A stretch of DNA of 64,000 nucleotides from Lanius collurio (taxonomy: Eukaryota > Chordata > Aves > Passeriformes > Laniidae). Below are positions 52,646 to 64,000 of this stretch, in pieces. The first letter of the stretch is position 1, and each line of letters starts with the position of its first letter. Where the stretch lies: contig JACBWW010000018.1 of the NCBI GenBank assembly GCA_020086605.1, positions 14,832,025-14,896,024 on the forward strand, written 5' to 3'. A model generated the notes under the pieces. That model searched no databases. It was not told where the DNA came from and worked only from the letters and a program-made list of their open reading frames with translations. Made by a program: the position numbers and the translations under genes.

Positions 52646-53625
52646 ACCAAAAAGGGGGAGTTTGAGTTGTACGATCAGAACCACATTTGCTGGACAGGTT
52701 TGTCAGAAAAAAGCCCCTCTGGACTTAGTGTAAACTAAGCCTATTTGGTCAAGTAGCAGTACATAAAATAGACAGGGAGCCTCACAATGCCCTTCCTGCA
52801 GCTCCACATTTGTGGTGACAACTGCACTTTGCTCTGATGAAAAGTGACCTTTAGGCCCTGACATTTAGGTCCAGATTCTCCAACTTGTGTCACCTCCGCC
52901 TCCAGTTTCACAGGTCGAATTCACAGCACTTTAAATAGTTGGCAACATTCATTAAACACGAGCCCATGTCTTGCCCAACAGAGTCTTAAAATGGAATATT
53001 CCTGCTCCACAGTCCCATGCCATGCTGGATGGTCAGCTTACACGAGGTACTGGATGTGCCATATCTCTTCGGAAAATCAACATACCAAGCGAAAGCTCAT
53101 CTCCCAAAATAGTCACCCTGCTACTTTATTTCTCATTTATTTGTTTCCCTACTGCAGTTACAAAACACATTCTCACTGAGGCAAAAGGGATCATTAGCCA
53201 GAGCACATTTGGATGCAAAGAGGCAGTGCTAAATGTGCACCAGAAACAGGAATATGATGTTGGTCTTCCCAAATGGGAAGGCATGAAAAGGCAAATGGAC
53301 CCTCCATTAGGTTGTCTCCGCGATCTCAGGAAAACACCATGTACTCAGAATGGAATCCTGGTGATTCAAAGATTTCTTTTTTAAAAAGTCCAACTCTGAT
53401 TGCAGGGAAATATCCCAGCTGTGGTCACGCATCATATCCCTTGTGTTGGATTAGCTGCTAAATTTAAAGTATTTCCTGTCTATCCAATCAGAATGATTTA
53501 CTGGCGTGGAGAAATGTTTTAAATATCACGAGTTTTCAGATTCAGCCAAACCAATTGTTCCTGCAGCTAAGTCTGAAAGACTCTTGACCCTAATGAGGGA
53601 TGTAAACAGTTGAACAAAACCTAGA

Positions 53626-53700
53626 GATGTGCAGCTGGAGATCCACCAGCCCAACCCCCTCCTGCAGCCACAAGGTCATCTCTCCCTCTTGAGGGCCTGT
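53626..53700 (-). mobile_element. Possible CR1-like fragment
   Basis: 'ctggagatccaccagcccaa' followed by 'ccccctcctgcagccacaag' and 'gtcatctc' resembles the 'ggagatcatctagtccaacc' / 'cccctgct..caagcagggtca' segment of CR1 3' ends in reverse orientation. Only this short block fits and no terminal octamer is present, so this is a tentative call. Confidence 0.3.
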
Positions 53701-56194
53701 GTCCCATTTTTACACACACAGGCCGAGCGCCTGATGCACCAAGAGAAGTCGGTCAAGTACTCTCCTGTTACAAACCCAACTGAAATTTCGGCTGTAGAAA
53801 AAGGTTACAGTGTCAGACTCTGCAGGATCACTGTTGGCAGGGATGGGTTAACAAGAAGAGATCAATTATTAATTTAATTCAAATCTAAGGCATTGAATGG
53901 ACTAAGCAGAAGATTAGGAAGATACTGGAATACTTCATGCATTATCTGGTACGACTGCTTGGTAGGCCATCCATGCTGATACCAGAGGAGATGCAGACCA
54001 GCTGTGATTTTACCCAACTCACACTTCCCTCATGAGTTGCCTCTTGTTTTTATAAATTGATTTTTACGTAAGACAGCTGTGTCAGACCTGAGCTCCCAGT
54101 GTAATTTTCCCTCTATGCCTGCAGAATTAATTCAGTCAGCCAGGTTCTATTTCTCCTTGGGCACCACACAAAGAATTACAAATGGCTCTATTTGTGCCCA
54201 GCTGGTACAAAAGTGATGTCAAAAGTGTAATGGGAAGGAAGAAAGGACCCAATTACAAAAGCAAGGTCTGTGAGATAATCTTGGTCCCAGGACAGAGAGA
54301 TATGGCAATTAGGAACATCTCATCTATCTGTCAGTTGGGGTTATTCAATGAGCTTGTTAACCAGAGGAAAGGTGGCACCTCAAAATACCAATTACAACTT
54401 TCCAAACTCAAACTGTGCTTCAGCCTCTTCTGCCCCCTGTGCCATCATCTCTAACATGACAGCAAGGTCAGAATGAGCAACAGGAATTCAGTTTTCAAGA
54501 AGGGGCCCAACTGTACTGCAGATTAACAACCAATTACAGTTTTGCAGAAGTTGTGTGCTCTGGCTGGGGGACTGCCAGGCCGTGCTGAGGAAGTGCATGG
54601 TGTTGACTTCCCAAATTGAGTCAATTCTGTAAGCCCTGGGATGGTATTTATAGAATTGGGTGAAAATTTCCAGGAAACATCACTTACTGGTACTCACAAA
54701 AATAGCAAGGAAAGTCTTCAATTACTAAACTTTTAAGGAAGAAAGTCTTTCTTCTTTGTGACGAGACAGAAAAGCAGCAGCCTCTATGATTTTCTTGGAA
54801 GAGGTCACAATTAATAGTGCTCCTTATCTCACTTTTCTTCGACAGTAGTAGATGTTGCTCCTAAGATATTAATTCGGTACAGCTGCAAGATTGGGGTTTT
54901 TCTCCTCTCTTCTATAGATTATTTCCAGGATAAGATGTTGAAGTCATCCTTGTCTCCAAAAACTTTAGCAAGACTTGAATGAACCCAGGTGCCAACAACA
55001 ACTCAACCACAGCAGTCCAGATCAGCCTGAACCCTTTACCCAGCTGTCCAGGATGCCCAGGGGGAATGGCTGTACCTGCTGTGGTGAGGTATCCCAACAT
55101 GTACCCTTCAGTAATCCACATAAATCTGCAAGTAGACCTGTTACTGATAGTCAAGCTACCACCTGCAGAGGTGAGCTGGTCCCCCTGAATCATCTAGATG
55201 TGCCCTGGCATCACAGAGCACAAAAAAGCAGAAGAAAGGCACAGACTGGTAGCTGGATCATTGCCTCTTCCCTTCCACACATGCAACAGTGTCCTTATGT
55301 CTCCTCAAGGTCAGGGACTAAGCCAGGCTTTCAGAAACATTTTGTCCCTGCAATAGTTTTAAGGATGCAACCACAAATCTGGGCACTCTCAACCATTTTA
55401 GAGTATTTCCCTTTCCATTAAACACACACAGATTTACGCTCTTGCTTAGCAAGGGTGGACAGACCATGCCAGGCTTGGTCCCTTTCCCTATGCAGCCAGC
55501 ATACCTCACTGGGAAGGATGCAGACTAGCTGACCACAGAAGAGCAACTTTTGGAATGAAAAAGAAATTTTTTTAAGAAACAAGCACACAAACTTGTCCCC
55601 ATCCCATACACAAACTGCAAATGCTTTAATTTATTACTATGACTTCCAGACTGCTCCTGCCACTGCCCTCCCTCTGAGACTTTGGGCCAACATTGGCCAA
55701 ATGGTTTTTGAGAAGGTCTCAGAGATGTTTCCCTACATGTCTTACACAAACCAGTAGCTTAAATGAGGACAAAAAATCAAGATAACGAGAAAAACACTCC
55801 TGGCAGGAACTCAGTACCTGCTCTGCCTGGCCTCTCAGCCAGGCTCTTCCAGCACGGCCACAACACAGCAGGTCGGGTCCAGCTCTCTGCCAAGCTATCA
55901 ATCATCACAGCACACAGTTTGTGACACTCATGAGGCATGAAACCCTGTGCAATGCAATGGAGACCCAACAAGTTTGTTTTGCACATGCCACTGCAGCGTT
56001 GGCAGATACAGCAACGTGCTTTGGCTCACACTGACATGGGAAGCATCCAAAGCACTTGTGCAGAGATAAGAGGCCCCCCCTCCTGCCTGAGACACAGTGA
56101 CCTCCCCTCCCTCCCTTCACCTTGGCATCTTCAAAAATACAAAAATCTGTCCCTTATGTTTTCAAAATGTCTCTGTTTCACAGGGTTCTCCTCC

Positions 56195-56210
56195 TTTTTT
56201 TTTTTTTTTT
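56195..56210 (+). repeat. Poly(T) homopolymer, 16 bp
   Basis: Uninterrupted T16 after CTCCTCC. In the LPP sense orientation this is a poly(A) tract. Confidence 0.95.
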
Positions 56211-59200
56211 ACAAGGCCAATTAAAAATAAAAGTTTACCAGAAAGACAACAAGGAAAAAAAAAAAGTGTCTGATACTATTGGATCCAGCCTGTAAGGATC
56301 TCACACATAAAAGAATTATGTCCCTGAGCACTTTCCAACAGACTTTCAGAAAATTTCATCTTCCTACTTCCCTGGCTGGATAGTCTGTTTGAGTAATTTT
56401 CTCTTTCTCCTGGGGCTGGTTGCTAAGAGACGCGCTATTACTTCTCCCTCTCTTATGACCCGATTACTGTGATCAGCAAAGACAGCGTGCAGACAACAGC
56501 CTGACACGGCTCACACAGGAACATCGGCCTCGTTACAAAATGATGGACTGTGTTAACACTCCGCAGCCCCTTCGCTCGCCATGGCCTTTGGAGAGTCTCC
56601 AGGCACAACTGGGGGCTTTTACTTCCCCAGCTTCTGAAGTGCACGTTCAAACATTTTAAATCACAGGACTGGGAAGGGAGGAGAATGGACTTTTACCTCC
56701 TGTGCTTCACCGTCTGACAGCCACAACGGTGTTAATGGATCCTCACTGAGCAACCTTCCTTTTCTTACCCTTCCCAAGAAGTGACCTAGGAATTATTATT
56801 ATTCCTTTTCATTCTCTTGAAAAATAAACTTTGCAAATAGACAGCACAGTTTGGGTCAGAACATTCCCTTGAAGGGTCTGACAGCACGTTGTAAAGCTGA
56901 TCATGGCACTTGAGAGGCTAAGAGGTGACCTGGTCCTGCAAAGAGACGAGATGGATTGCTCTGGATGAGGAAAGCAGCTGGAAATATATCCAGCTGTAGG
57001 TGTCCAGCAGTCCCAGGGAAGCTACTGGGATGCCCAACAGGCTCTCAGCTCATGCAGAAACAGCCACAGCCTGGTACTGTGTCCTCTGCAAAAAAGAACA
57101 GGGGATGCAGCCAGCAGAGGAGATAGGAAACCTGGAGTACAGATTGGGAGCTTGCACTGAGGGGTACATGTGGCAAAAAGTTTAGGAAAGTTGATTTTGT
57201 TGATGTTATTACCAAAGAACTGATCTTCTAAGGATGAGGCCACCAACCTCAGAGACCATCAGTCTCCACTTTGTAAGAATTCAACCCTCATCACAGGCAC
57301 TTTTTACAACATAAATTTCAAACGTCTATACTTTCTTCTATTAAACCTACTTTTGAAAGACTGTATTTACCCACCCCATTTTGGTACCATTTTCGTACTC
57401 TTGAGGGCCTCCTCTCCTCCTGCCAGCTCACTCAGGGCAATTCCTGTGGCAGGACCCCAGGGCAGATCCTCATACAACAGGTAGTGCAGAGTATTTATAA
57501 ACACCAGTTGATAAAACTTCCCAAGTGGGCCTTGTAACAGAGATGACACAGAGCACAGGTTCCTTCCTCATCTCCATGTCATTTCCCTTAAATTCAATGC
57601 TTGGCACAACAAATGCCAGCTGTCACGACAGTGCAATTTCTACCCTCCAGCCTTTAACACCAGGCTTGGCCTTATGATTTGGGTCATGTCTAGACTTTCC
57701 TTAGTAATTATCAGCACAGGAATTAAGAGTTAGAAGAGACATGTGAGTCTTTTGCACTTCAGTTCCTCAAATAGTTTGGGTAAATCCCCAGTTGAGCCCC
57801 CGGAGCACGCCTGCACTTTCTTCCACAGCTGTGACTTCACAGTGTGTGTGCTGGTTAAAGGAGACAGAAGGGGAATTTTCAGGTAGTGGGAAACTAATTC
57901 ACTGCTTATTAGGAACTAGAGCAGATCCCTGCTCATGTCCTGCAAAATCGCCCTCCCCTGGCAAAGCAGAGCCACAGGACTCCCAGTCGTGCTCATGGAC
58001 CCTCAATTCCTGTGCCAAATCCATCTAAACATGCTTTGCTTAGCAACAAACATTTCAGGCCTTGTATATTTAGTCCAAATTGTAATTGTGTAGGATTCAC
58101 TGCCAGACATGCCTGCTCTTTGGCCACAAGCACAGCTTCTGTGGCTTCAAGAGTTGCTCATTCATTCTTCCAACCTTTTATTACACCAACCTGTAATACA
58201 ATCCAATAGACATTTACTGGTTGCTCTGATTTAGCAGGACTCAGCCTGGCAAAATAAAAAAGCTTGAGGCAGAGAAAAGGAAAAGCATACATAAAATCCT
58301 TTACTATAATGGTTAGTTTTCAGTGGGTAGGAGAGCAGCATTGTGTGAAGTGGGCAAAAAAGTAAAAAAGTATTACTTGACTGTCAACTGTCATATAACA
58401 ATTGTTACTATTTAACAGACTAGCATCTGGAGGATGTTAACATTTCACATTAAAATAAAAGGGACAAGTGCTGCCTATTTGAATTTAAGCTATTTCTGCA
58501 TTAGGATTGCTCTCTTGCTTTGACTGGGCACCACAGCCATGTAAAACTACATATAGGACAAACATTATCTTTTTAACAGAAGGTTTGATATGGTTGATGA
58601 CAGATGTTTGCAATTCAAGTTATAAAACGATGGTTCCTTTCCAATTCAGTGTGTCAGAAATGTCTTTCCTTTCTCTTTTTCCCTTCCCTTTTTTTGCCCT
58701 TTTTCTTTATTCTACCCAAACTATTGTGGTACACAGAACAGGCCACTGCTAAGATGAATCACTATTCGATGTTTGAAATAATGAAGTGGAAAAATTAAAT
58801 ATAGTATCTTGGAAGAAGGGACAGACAGGAGAAAAAGAAAATGAGAAAAAATGGTCAAGGCAGAAAAAAAATTAAGAATCTACCTGCTGAGAAGTGCAAT
58901 GTTTGCTTTATGATACCAAATAACTGAGAAAATACAAGCTCACTCACCAGAATGAAACCCAAGGCTAGGCACTACTTCAAGTAGTTCCCAAATAAGAGGC
59001 AATGTGTTCCAGAGCCTGTGAAAATTTAATATTTGTAATTCTAACAAAACACAGTCAGAATACTTAATAAAACCTGGTGGCTTGACTTGACATTTTGTGA
59101 ACTACAGATAAGTATACTGGTTCAATAACAGTTTTTATGCACTTGTTTTATGCTGCATTTTTCCCAGGGCCTTTTTCTGAGCTGGTAGTTCAAAAAAGAA

Positions 59201-59254
59201 AACGCTCACCCTGAGAGCAAAGCCAGAACACAGTTCTACAGATTTGTGTCTGGC

Positions 59255-59281
59255 AAAAAAAAAAAAAAAAAAAAAAAAAAA
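59255..59281 (+). repeat. Poly(A) homopolymer, 27 bp
   Basis: Uninterrupted A27 follows TGTCTGGC. No target-site duplication or retroposon body was recognised. Confidence 0.97.
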
Positions 59282-62210
59282 GCAGATGCAGACACTGCTA
59301 TCCAGCACAACAACTTTTGGGATGACTGCTGTCAATACAGAGGGCCCCACACAGAGCCAGTTTATTCACACTGGTAAGAATCACAGGTCCTGACACTGGT
59401 CACTGTGCTGTAGACAACTGGGCAAAAATCCCTATGCCTGTAACTCAGAAGTTATTGAGTGGAGCAACACTGCCCAGGCACAAAGGCACCAGCTTGGTCT
59501 CATGCCTCTTCAACATGGCCCAGCTTGCTTGGGGCAGTTTAAATCCAGTTTTATACAAATGAGAACCACCACTCATTTCCAACTGGTTTTGCTTGGTTCT
59601 TAACCAACAGGAGAGAGGATGTCCTTAGAGAGAAATCAATGGACACTTGCAAAAGGCTGCCCCAAACTGGCTCACAGCTACTCCTTAGGAATGGACCCCT
59701 GCCTTCCCACACATTCTGTGGTGTTCAGGGGCTTTGTTTGTACTTTAAATGCTCTTGTATGAAGGTAACGAGTCCACCACAAAGAGGCCTGGAGCCTCAA
59801 GATCCTTTTCACAGGCTGCATTTTGTAAGAGCCTGTAGATGATGCAGTTCTGACACTAATGAATCAAGTATTGCTTCATCTGCTGCATCTCATTCAGCAC
59901 AAAAAACACATGGAAAAATGAAGGAAGGATTAAGAATGACTTTGAAAGTTTATAATATGCACTTTAAAAAAGCTTTTTCTAATAAGCAAGAACTAACATG
60001 GAGGCTGTGCTCAGGCCCAGTCAGGATGATTTGCAACAGTAAGGTCACCTCTTTTCTCACACCACATTTTTCAACTCCCTGAGTTTCATCCTGTGAGAGA
60101 TGGGACCACAGCATCCATTGCAATTGATGGAACTGGAAAAGTGTTAGAGCACTTCTCAGCTTATCTTTTGGTCCCACCACTGAGACACTGCCTCCCCCAT
60201 GAAGCATCAGTGGGTTGGTTTTTTTTTTCAGCTGGAGGCAGAGATGAGGAGCAAAAGAGGGGCCAGCAGATCCCACTGAAAATACTCTGGTACTCACATG
60301 ACTCAATTCAGAATAACAGCGTGTTCCCATGCCTCATCTGGGCAGCAGCAATGGTCCACAGGCATATAACTCCTAACATGTGCAAGACAGCCAGCTCCTG
60401 CTGCCTGTCCAGTTCTGGATAATTGCATTATCCCATGTTAGTGCTGAACAATGCACACACAAAACCACCCCAGGAGCGTGGCTAAGACAGCTCACTGTGC
60501 CTGCACCACAGCTTCCCTCCAACCACCAGCACAGCACTGGAGAAGCTCCTGAGATACTCCAAGGAGCAGGTACAACACCCCTTTGCCTCTCAGTCAACAC
60601 AGCCCTTCCACTAGTGAAAATTCATCCTGCTATGGAACAGACCCAGCACAGACAACCAGGAAAAAAAACCCAAAACAACTGCAGAATCTTTCAGGTCAGC
60701 CTGAATTTATTCTTTCAGGGCTCTCAATAAAAGTAATGAATAGACTCTGGACCTTGTTGGCTTTTATGAACTGTCAAAGACTGCAGAGCAGAGAACAGCA
60801 CAGCTACAACACAGAGTGTCTAGGCCAATAAATCCATACCCAAGCTTCAAAAATTAAGACAGAGCTACTGATAGCAGCTGCTGTAAACAAAACCCACTAG
60901 GTATATCTGCCTGGAAAAAAAATAAAACCTCAACAGCAAAACAACAGCCTGATAAGTCATGCTCCTAGACCCCTACAGACATAGCAGAACATAACTTGCC
61001 AGTGCTCAAAAGCCTCCATATACATAAAGGAGGGCACAGAGAGTCAAACTCTGGCAAACCCAGATCAGCTGGGTTCAGGAACACATACTGGTATCCACAA
61101 CAGAGCCTTGCCCTGGAGCTGGTCCTGCTTATTTGCCTTGTCTCATGAATCACTTGCCCACTCCTCCAACCAAGGAAAATGGAAGGAGATGGTTTTTAAA
61201 AAAAATAATTAAATTCTCAAAGACCTTCACATGAGACCTGTTGTTCACCATATCTGAAAGGTGCCCAAGGAAAGGAAGAAGAGAGGAGTTTGCTTTGAGT
61301 CTCATCCCTTCATTTAGTTTCCATTATTAAATCCATATTAACTGTTTCTGCAGATACTATATTCACCAAGGATGGCAATTACAAGGAAAGACAGCAGCAC
61401 TAATAAATACTGAATTTAGAAGTACCTGAGAGGATAAACTAGAGTGGCTAATTTTGTAAAGCATGTCCTGAGGGCCTCAGAGTGTGACAGAGAAGCACCT
61501 CCAAGCCCTGGGCAGCCCCACAAAAGGAGTGACTGCCCTGTGAGGGTGCTGCCTGCACATTCCTTTCTGACCAGGGCACTGCAGCATCTCGTTCTGTCTC
61601 AGGCAGATTGAGAAAAACACAGTCCTGTTCACATGAACAAAACACATTGCAAGAATACACCAGATTTGGGTTTTTGGGAGTGGAAAGAGTCATGTTTGCA
61701 GGAGCAGGAGACCTCCTGGGAGCCATACAATCCACACTTCCCAGCAGGCAAGGATGGACTCATATCCTTCCCTACCACCATGAAATCATCCTTCAAGTGA
61801 CTGCAGAGGAGGTGTATGCAATCCCCAGGGAGCTGCCCTAGCGCTCACAAATGCTGGGCTGGAAAGCCCAACCCTGCAATCCAGCTGAGCCTCCCCAGCT
61901 CACCACTGTGCTCCACCTGTTTCAGCAAAGTCTTGTTTCTGCTGGACTTGCAGAGCTTCATTTGCAGGCACGGGGGAAAGAACTTCTGTGGTTACCAAAA
62001 CAAGATTCAAACCAAAAGGATCCAAATCAAAAAGCAACTCACACTGCAAAGTTTGTCACTAACTTCTCCCAAACCATCCAGTGGCCCTGACTCAAGATTT
62101 TTCTGAGTATTTCTGACTGACAATAGATTTTTACATGTTTCTGAAGCCCCCGATTCTGGCCTTACAACCCCAGTGCCACCCCAGCAGCACCAGCCCCACG
62201 GTAGCAGGAA

Positions 62211-62240
62211 CAGATATCACCAGCAGATCAGATATCACCA
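62211..62240 (+). repeat. Two-copy 18-bp period repeat
   Basis: CAGATATCACCA occurs at 62211-62222 and again at 62229-62240, with CAGATATCACCAGCAGAT as the full first unit. It contains two GATATC palindromes. Confidence 0.8.
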
Positions 62241-62513
62241 ACCTCACCCCACACCAGATGCCTCCTTAATCTGCCCTGCAGGGTGAGGCCTCATTTTCTG
62301 GAACTAAGGCAAAGATGGAATTTGCTTCATCTGCAAGCTATAAATCCTTTCCATCTTCCTGAGCCCAGCATCGATGGGAACAGCTGTGTGGCAGTGTTTC
62401 CCTAAGGCTCCAGCTCTACTGAAGATGCTGAAATACCATTTTGAGTTTAAAAGCTAGAGAGCAGGAAAGAAGCAAGTGGCAGGGAAAGGAGGAAGGGCAG
62501 CCACAGAAAGGTG

Positions 62514-62628
62514 TGGATTGGAAAACCTTGAAAAATAATCCAATCCAAAGCCCCTGCCATCAGCTGGGATATCTTTCACTAGATCAGGTCCCCTGTCCAA
62601 CCTGACCCTGAGCACTTTAAACCCAATG
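62514..62628 (-). mobile_element. Degenerate CR1 LINE 3' fragment (minus strand)
   Basis: Read on the plus strand, the order is 'ggattggaaaaccttgaaaa', 'aatccaaagcccctgccatc', 'tctttcactagatcaggt' and 'tgtccaacctgaccctgagc'. It follows the reverse complement of the CR1 3' region (ggttggaaaagacctt / ccaacccccctgccatgggc / cactagaccaggttgc / ccaacctggccttgaacac). It is considerably diverged and has lost the terminal octamers, so it is an old insertion. The orientation is the same as LPP. Confidence 0.68.
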
Positions 62629-63233
62629 CTTTTAAGGAAACAAAATAAATACCAACTCCTCAGAAAAAAGATATTAGTTTCTTTAAGAGATTTTTTTGTG
62701 TAGGACAAAACCCATTGTACACACTGCTGGACAGGATCTGCTGAGGAAAAGAGGGAGGGGGCAGGAAACACCAAACACATGAGCATGGAGTAAGAAGCCA
62801 AATATATAAGAAGCATACTGACAGGACCCATGGCTGGTTGATACCTCATCCATTTTAGGACTCATCTTTTCCCAGCATGAAGAGAAGATGCTCTCAAACT
62901 GCAAACACATCTAGCTCCATCCAAGGACCACCCCTGAACCCAGTTAAACTCTTAGAGCTACTGCTCAGATGTCTGGACATCTAATTTTGACTTCCAGCAT
63001 AATTCCTCAGCAGCTACACTTCCTCCCCATGCACAATTGTTCACCTTGTAGATAAACATCTTCCCCAAGCTTGAACAGCTCTCCTCTCTCTGTAGGGTAA
63101 ATACAGAGTTCTGTAAGATGATGAGCACCAGCACCTCCCAGGAACTGTAGTGCTCACACCTCCCAGGATCAGGCAAGGTTAATCCCTGCAAACCATCACA
63201 GTGGGGAGTGGAAGCACTAAATCCTCCAGGAAC

Positions 63234-63255
63234 CCAGCCCAGGTTCCTGGGCTGG
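63234..63255. repeat. Perfect inverted repeat, 10-bp arms, 2-bp spacer
   Basis: CCAGCCCAGG, TT, then the exact reverse complement CCTGGGCTGG. It is GC-rich and would form a stable cruciform or be a dimer binding site. It lies next to the possible L3-like relic. Confidence 0.9.
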
Positions 63256-63344
63256 CGTTTGTAGGACCTATAAAAACAGACTGTGCCTGCCTCTTGGGCT
63301 GGCTGCATGGCAGACACCTGTGCAGAATGCTAAGCAGAGCTGGG

Positions 63345-63465
63345 GTCTTACTGATGACGATTATGATCATTACTTTTACCACTGCATACCCAGGGGCCCC
63401 CAAACAGATCCCTGCAAGAGCAAGGCATGGTCTCTGCTTTGATGAGTTGATAAATCTGGTCTGAA
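63345..63465 (+). repeat. Possible ancient L3/CR1-like relic
   Basis: 'gatgacgattatgatcatta' leads to 'ataccCaggggcccccaaac' and 'gcaaggcatggtctctgctt'. This resembles the old amniote repeat with 'ttattattattattactgtagtgcctaggagccccag' and 'gtccctgccccaaagagc'. It is diverged, so the call is moderate to low. Confidence 0.42.
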
Positions 63466-64000
63466 ACAAGCTGCAGCAACTCAGCACAGCAAACAGCAAG
63501 GAGGGGGGGCTGGTAGACCAGGAAAATTGCTACTTGACTGGTCTATACACATGCCTTGAGTGCTTCAAGTCACAGTAAAATGCTTCTGGTTTATAAAATG
63601 TTGGCTGTTGCCATTTCACTTCTTTTCAGTCACGCAACCATTTCTAACTTCTGTTAAAATTCCATTAAGTAGCTCTTAATCAGTACCTTCTGGCTGAGCT
63701 TTGTGCAGGTGTCAGGAAATAAAAAATAAAAAATAAAATCGAAGTCAAGGTTAGACCAAGGAAATGCTTTGGTGGGATAAGGGAGGGACAGGGCAGTACA
63801 CACAGCACCTGCTCCATGGCCTGTCACTCCAGTGTCTTTTCCCTCTGCTTTTAATACACTCCTAAACATTAAAAGCAATGAGGTGAAGAAACTACAAAGG
63901 CTGCAGGGAGCCAACTCCTGTGACACTGCTGGGGCAGGCAAGGCTGTGATGAGCACAGCTACTCCCTGACCCTCAACAGCCCCAGGACAGCCCTTCCCCA

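Larger units (their letters stand above)
35923..64000 (-). other. LPP: LPP intron, 3' part (intron preceding the EVH1-motif exon)
   Basis: This intron ends at CTCTCTCCTAG next to 35922 and extends beyond the window; it is phase 1. I looked for the upstream coding exon (MSHPSW... to ...KPKYNPYKQPGG in human LPP) on the minus strand and did not find it. Supported contents are three CR1 fragments (44.86, 47.2 and 62.5 kb), a MIR-like relic at 43.3 kb, a possible L3-like relic at 63.35 kb, several A or T homopolymer tracts, small CpG clusters at 39.57 and 48.93 kb, and a perfect inverted repeat at 63.23 kb. The remainder looks like ordinary intron. Confidence 0.85.

Noticed and set aside
54912..55421. 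Overlapping ORFs of 93 and 148 codons with Pro/Ser-rich text
   Set aside because: No family match, no splice logic and both strands open to a similar degree, so chance is the simplest explanation.
56410..56440. GGTTGCTAAGAGACGCG as a second X-box
   Set aside because: Only one half-site fits; the other half is missing.
36000..64000. Search for the upstream LPP exon (N-terminal MSHPSW... to KPKYNPYKQPGG)
   Set aside because: No minus-strand frame with this text was found; it must lie beyond the window.
1..64000. CRISPR arrays, tRNA or rRNA genes, operons or defence systems
   Set aside because: The window is vertebrate intronic DNA; no spaced direct repeats, cloverleaf sequences or rRNA-like blocks were seen.

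Overview
The window is vertebrate nuclear DNA, most likely from a bird. It lies inside one large, intron-rich gene, LPP (lipoma-preferred partner, a zyxin-family focal-adhesion LIM protein), which is transcribed on the minus strand. Three lines of evidence support this. (1) Two short minus-strand reading frames with good splice signals encode consecutive parts of the LPP N-terminal proline-rich region. (2) The clearest interspersed repeats are CR1 LINE 3' ends, the dominant avian retroposon, with the typical 'ttccaacc...attctatgattct' ending. (3) Repeat density is low, and the remaining relics look like ancient MIR/CORE-SINE and possible L2/L3 fragments, as expected in an amniote with a compact genome. 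A turtle or crocodilian is not excluded.

Layout, in LPP transcription order from high to low coordinates. 64000-35923 is intron with no exon found; the upstream coding exon that supplies the N-terminus and the first base of the split Gly codon lies beyond the window. 35922-35810 is a 113-bp exon carrying the two F/L-P(5-6) Ena/VASP-binding motifs. 35809-16190 is a 19.6-kb phase-0 intron, with a compact CpG cluster near 31.1-31.36 kb and several MIR relics. 16189-16067 is a 123-bp, 41-codon exon carrying the leucine-rich helical segment that matches the reported nuclear-export region of LPP. 16066-1 is the start of the next intron; the exons for the rest of the proline-rich region and the three LIM domains are outside the window. 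Nearly all ATG-started ORFs are chance ORFs in intron.

The two exons work together in the N-terminal regulatory half of LPP. The first recruits Ena/VASP proteins to adhesions and the second probably controls nuclear export. The second exon is phase-symmetric (0/0) with a sub-optimal donor (GTTAGT), so it could be skipped in frame. Non-coding points worth attention are a CpG cluster with a nearby CArG-like box and an AP-1/NF-E2-like site (candidate internal promoter or enhancer), a palindromic paired-homeodomain site, a strong X-box-like site, two perfect 10-bp-arm inverted repeats, and several AT-rich blocks that look like conserved non-coding elements. I found no sign of a novel multi-gene system, CRISPR array, tRNA, rRNA or intact mobile element.
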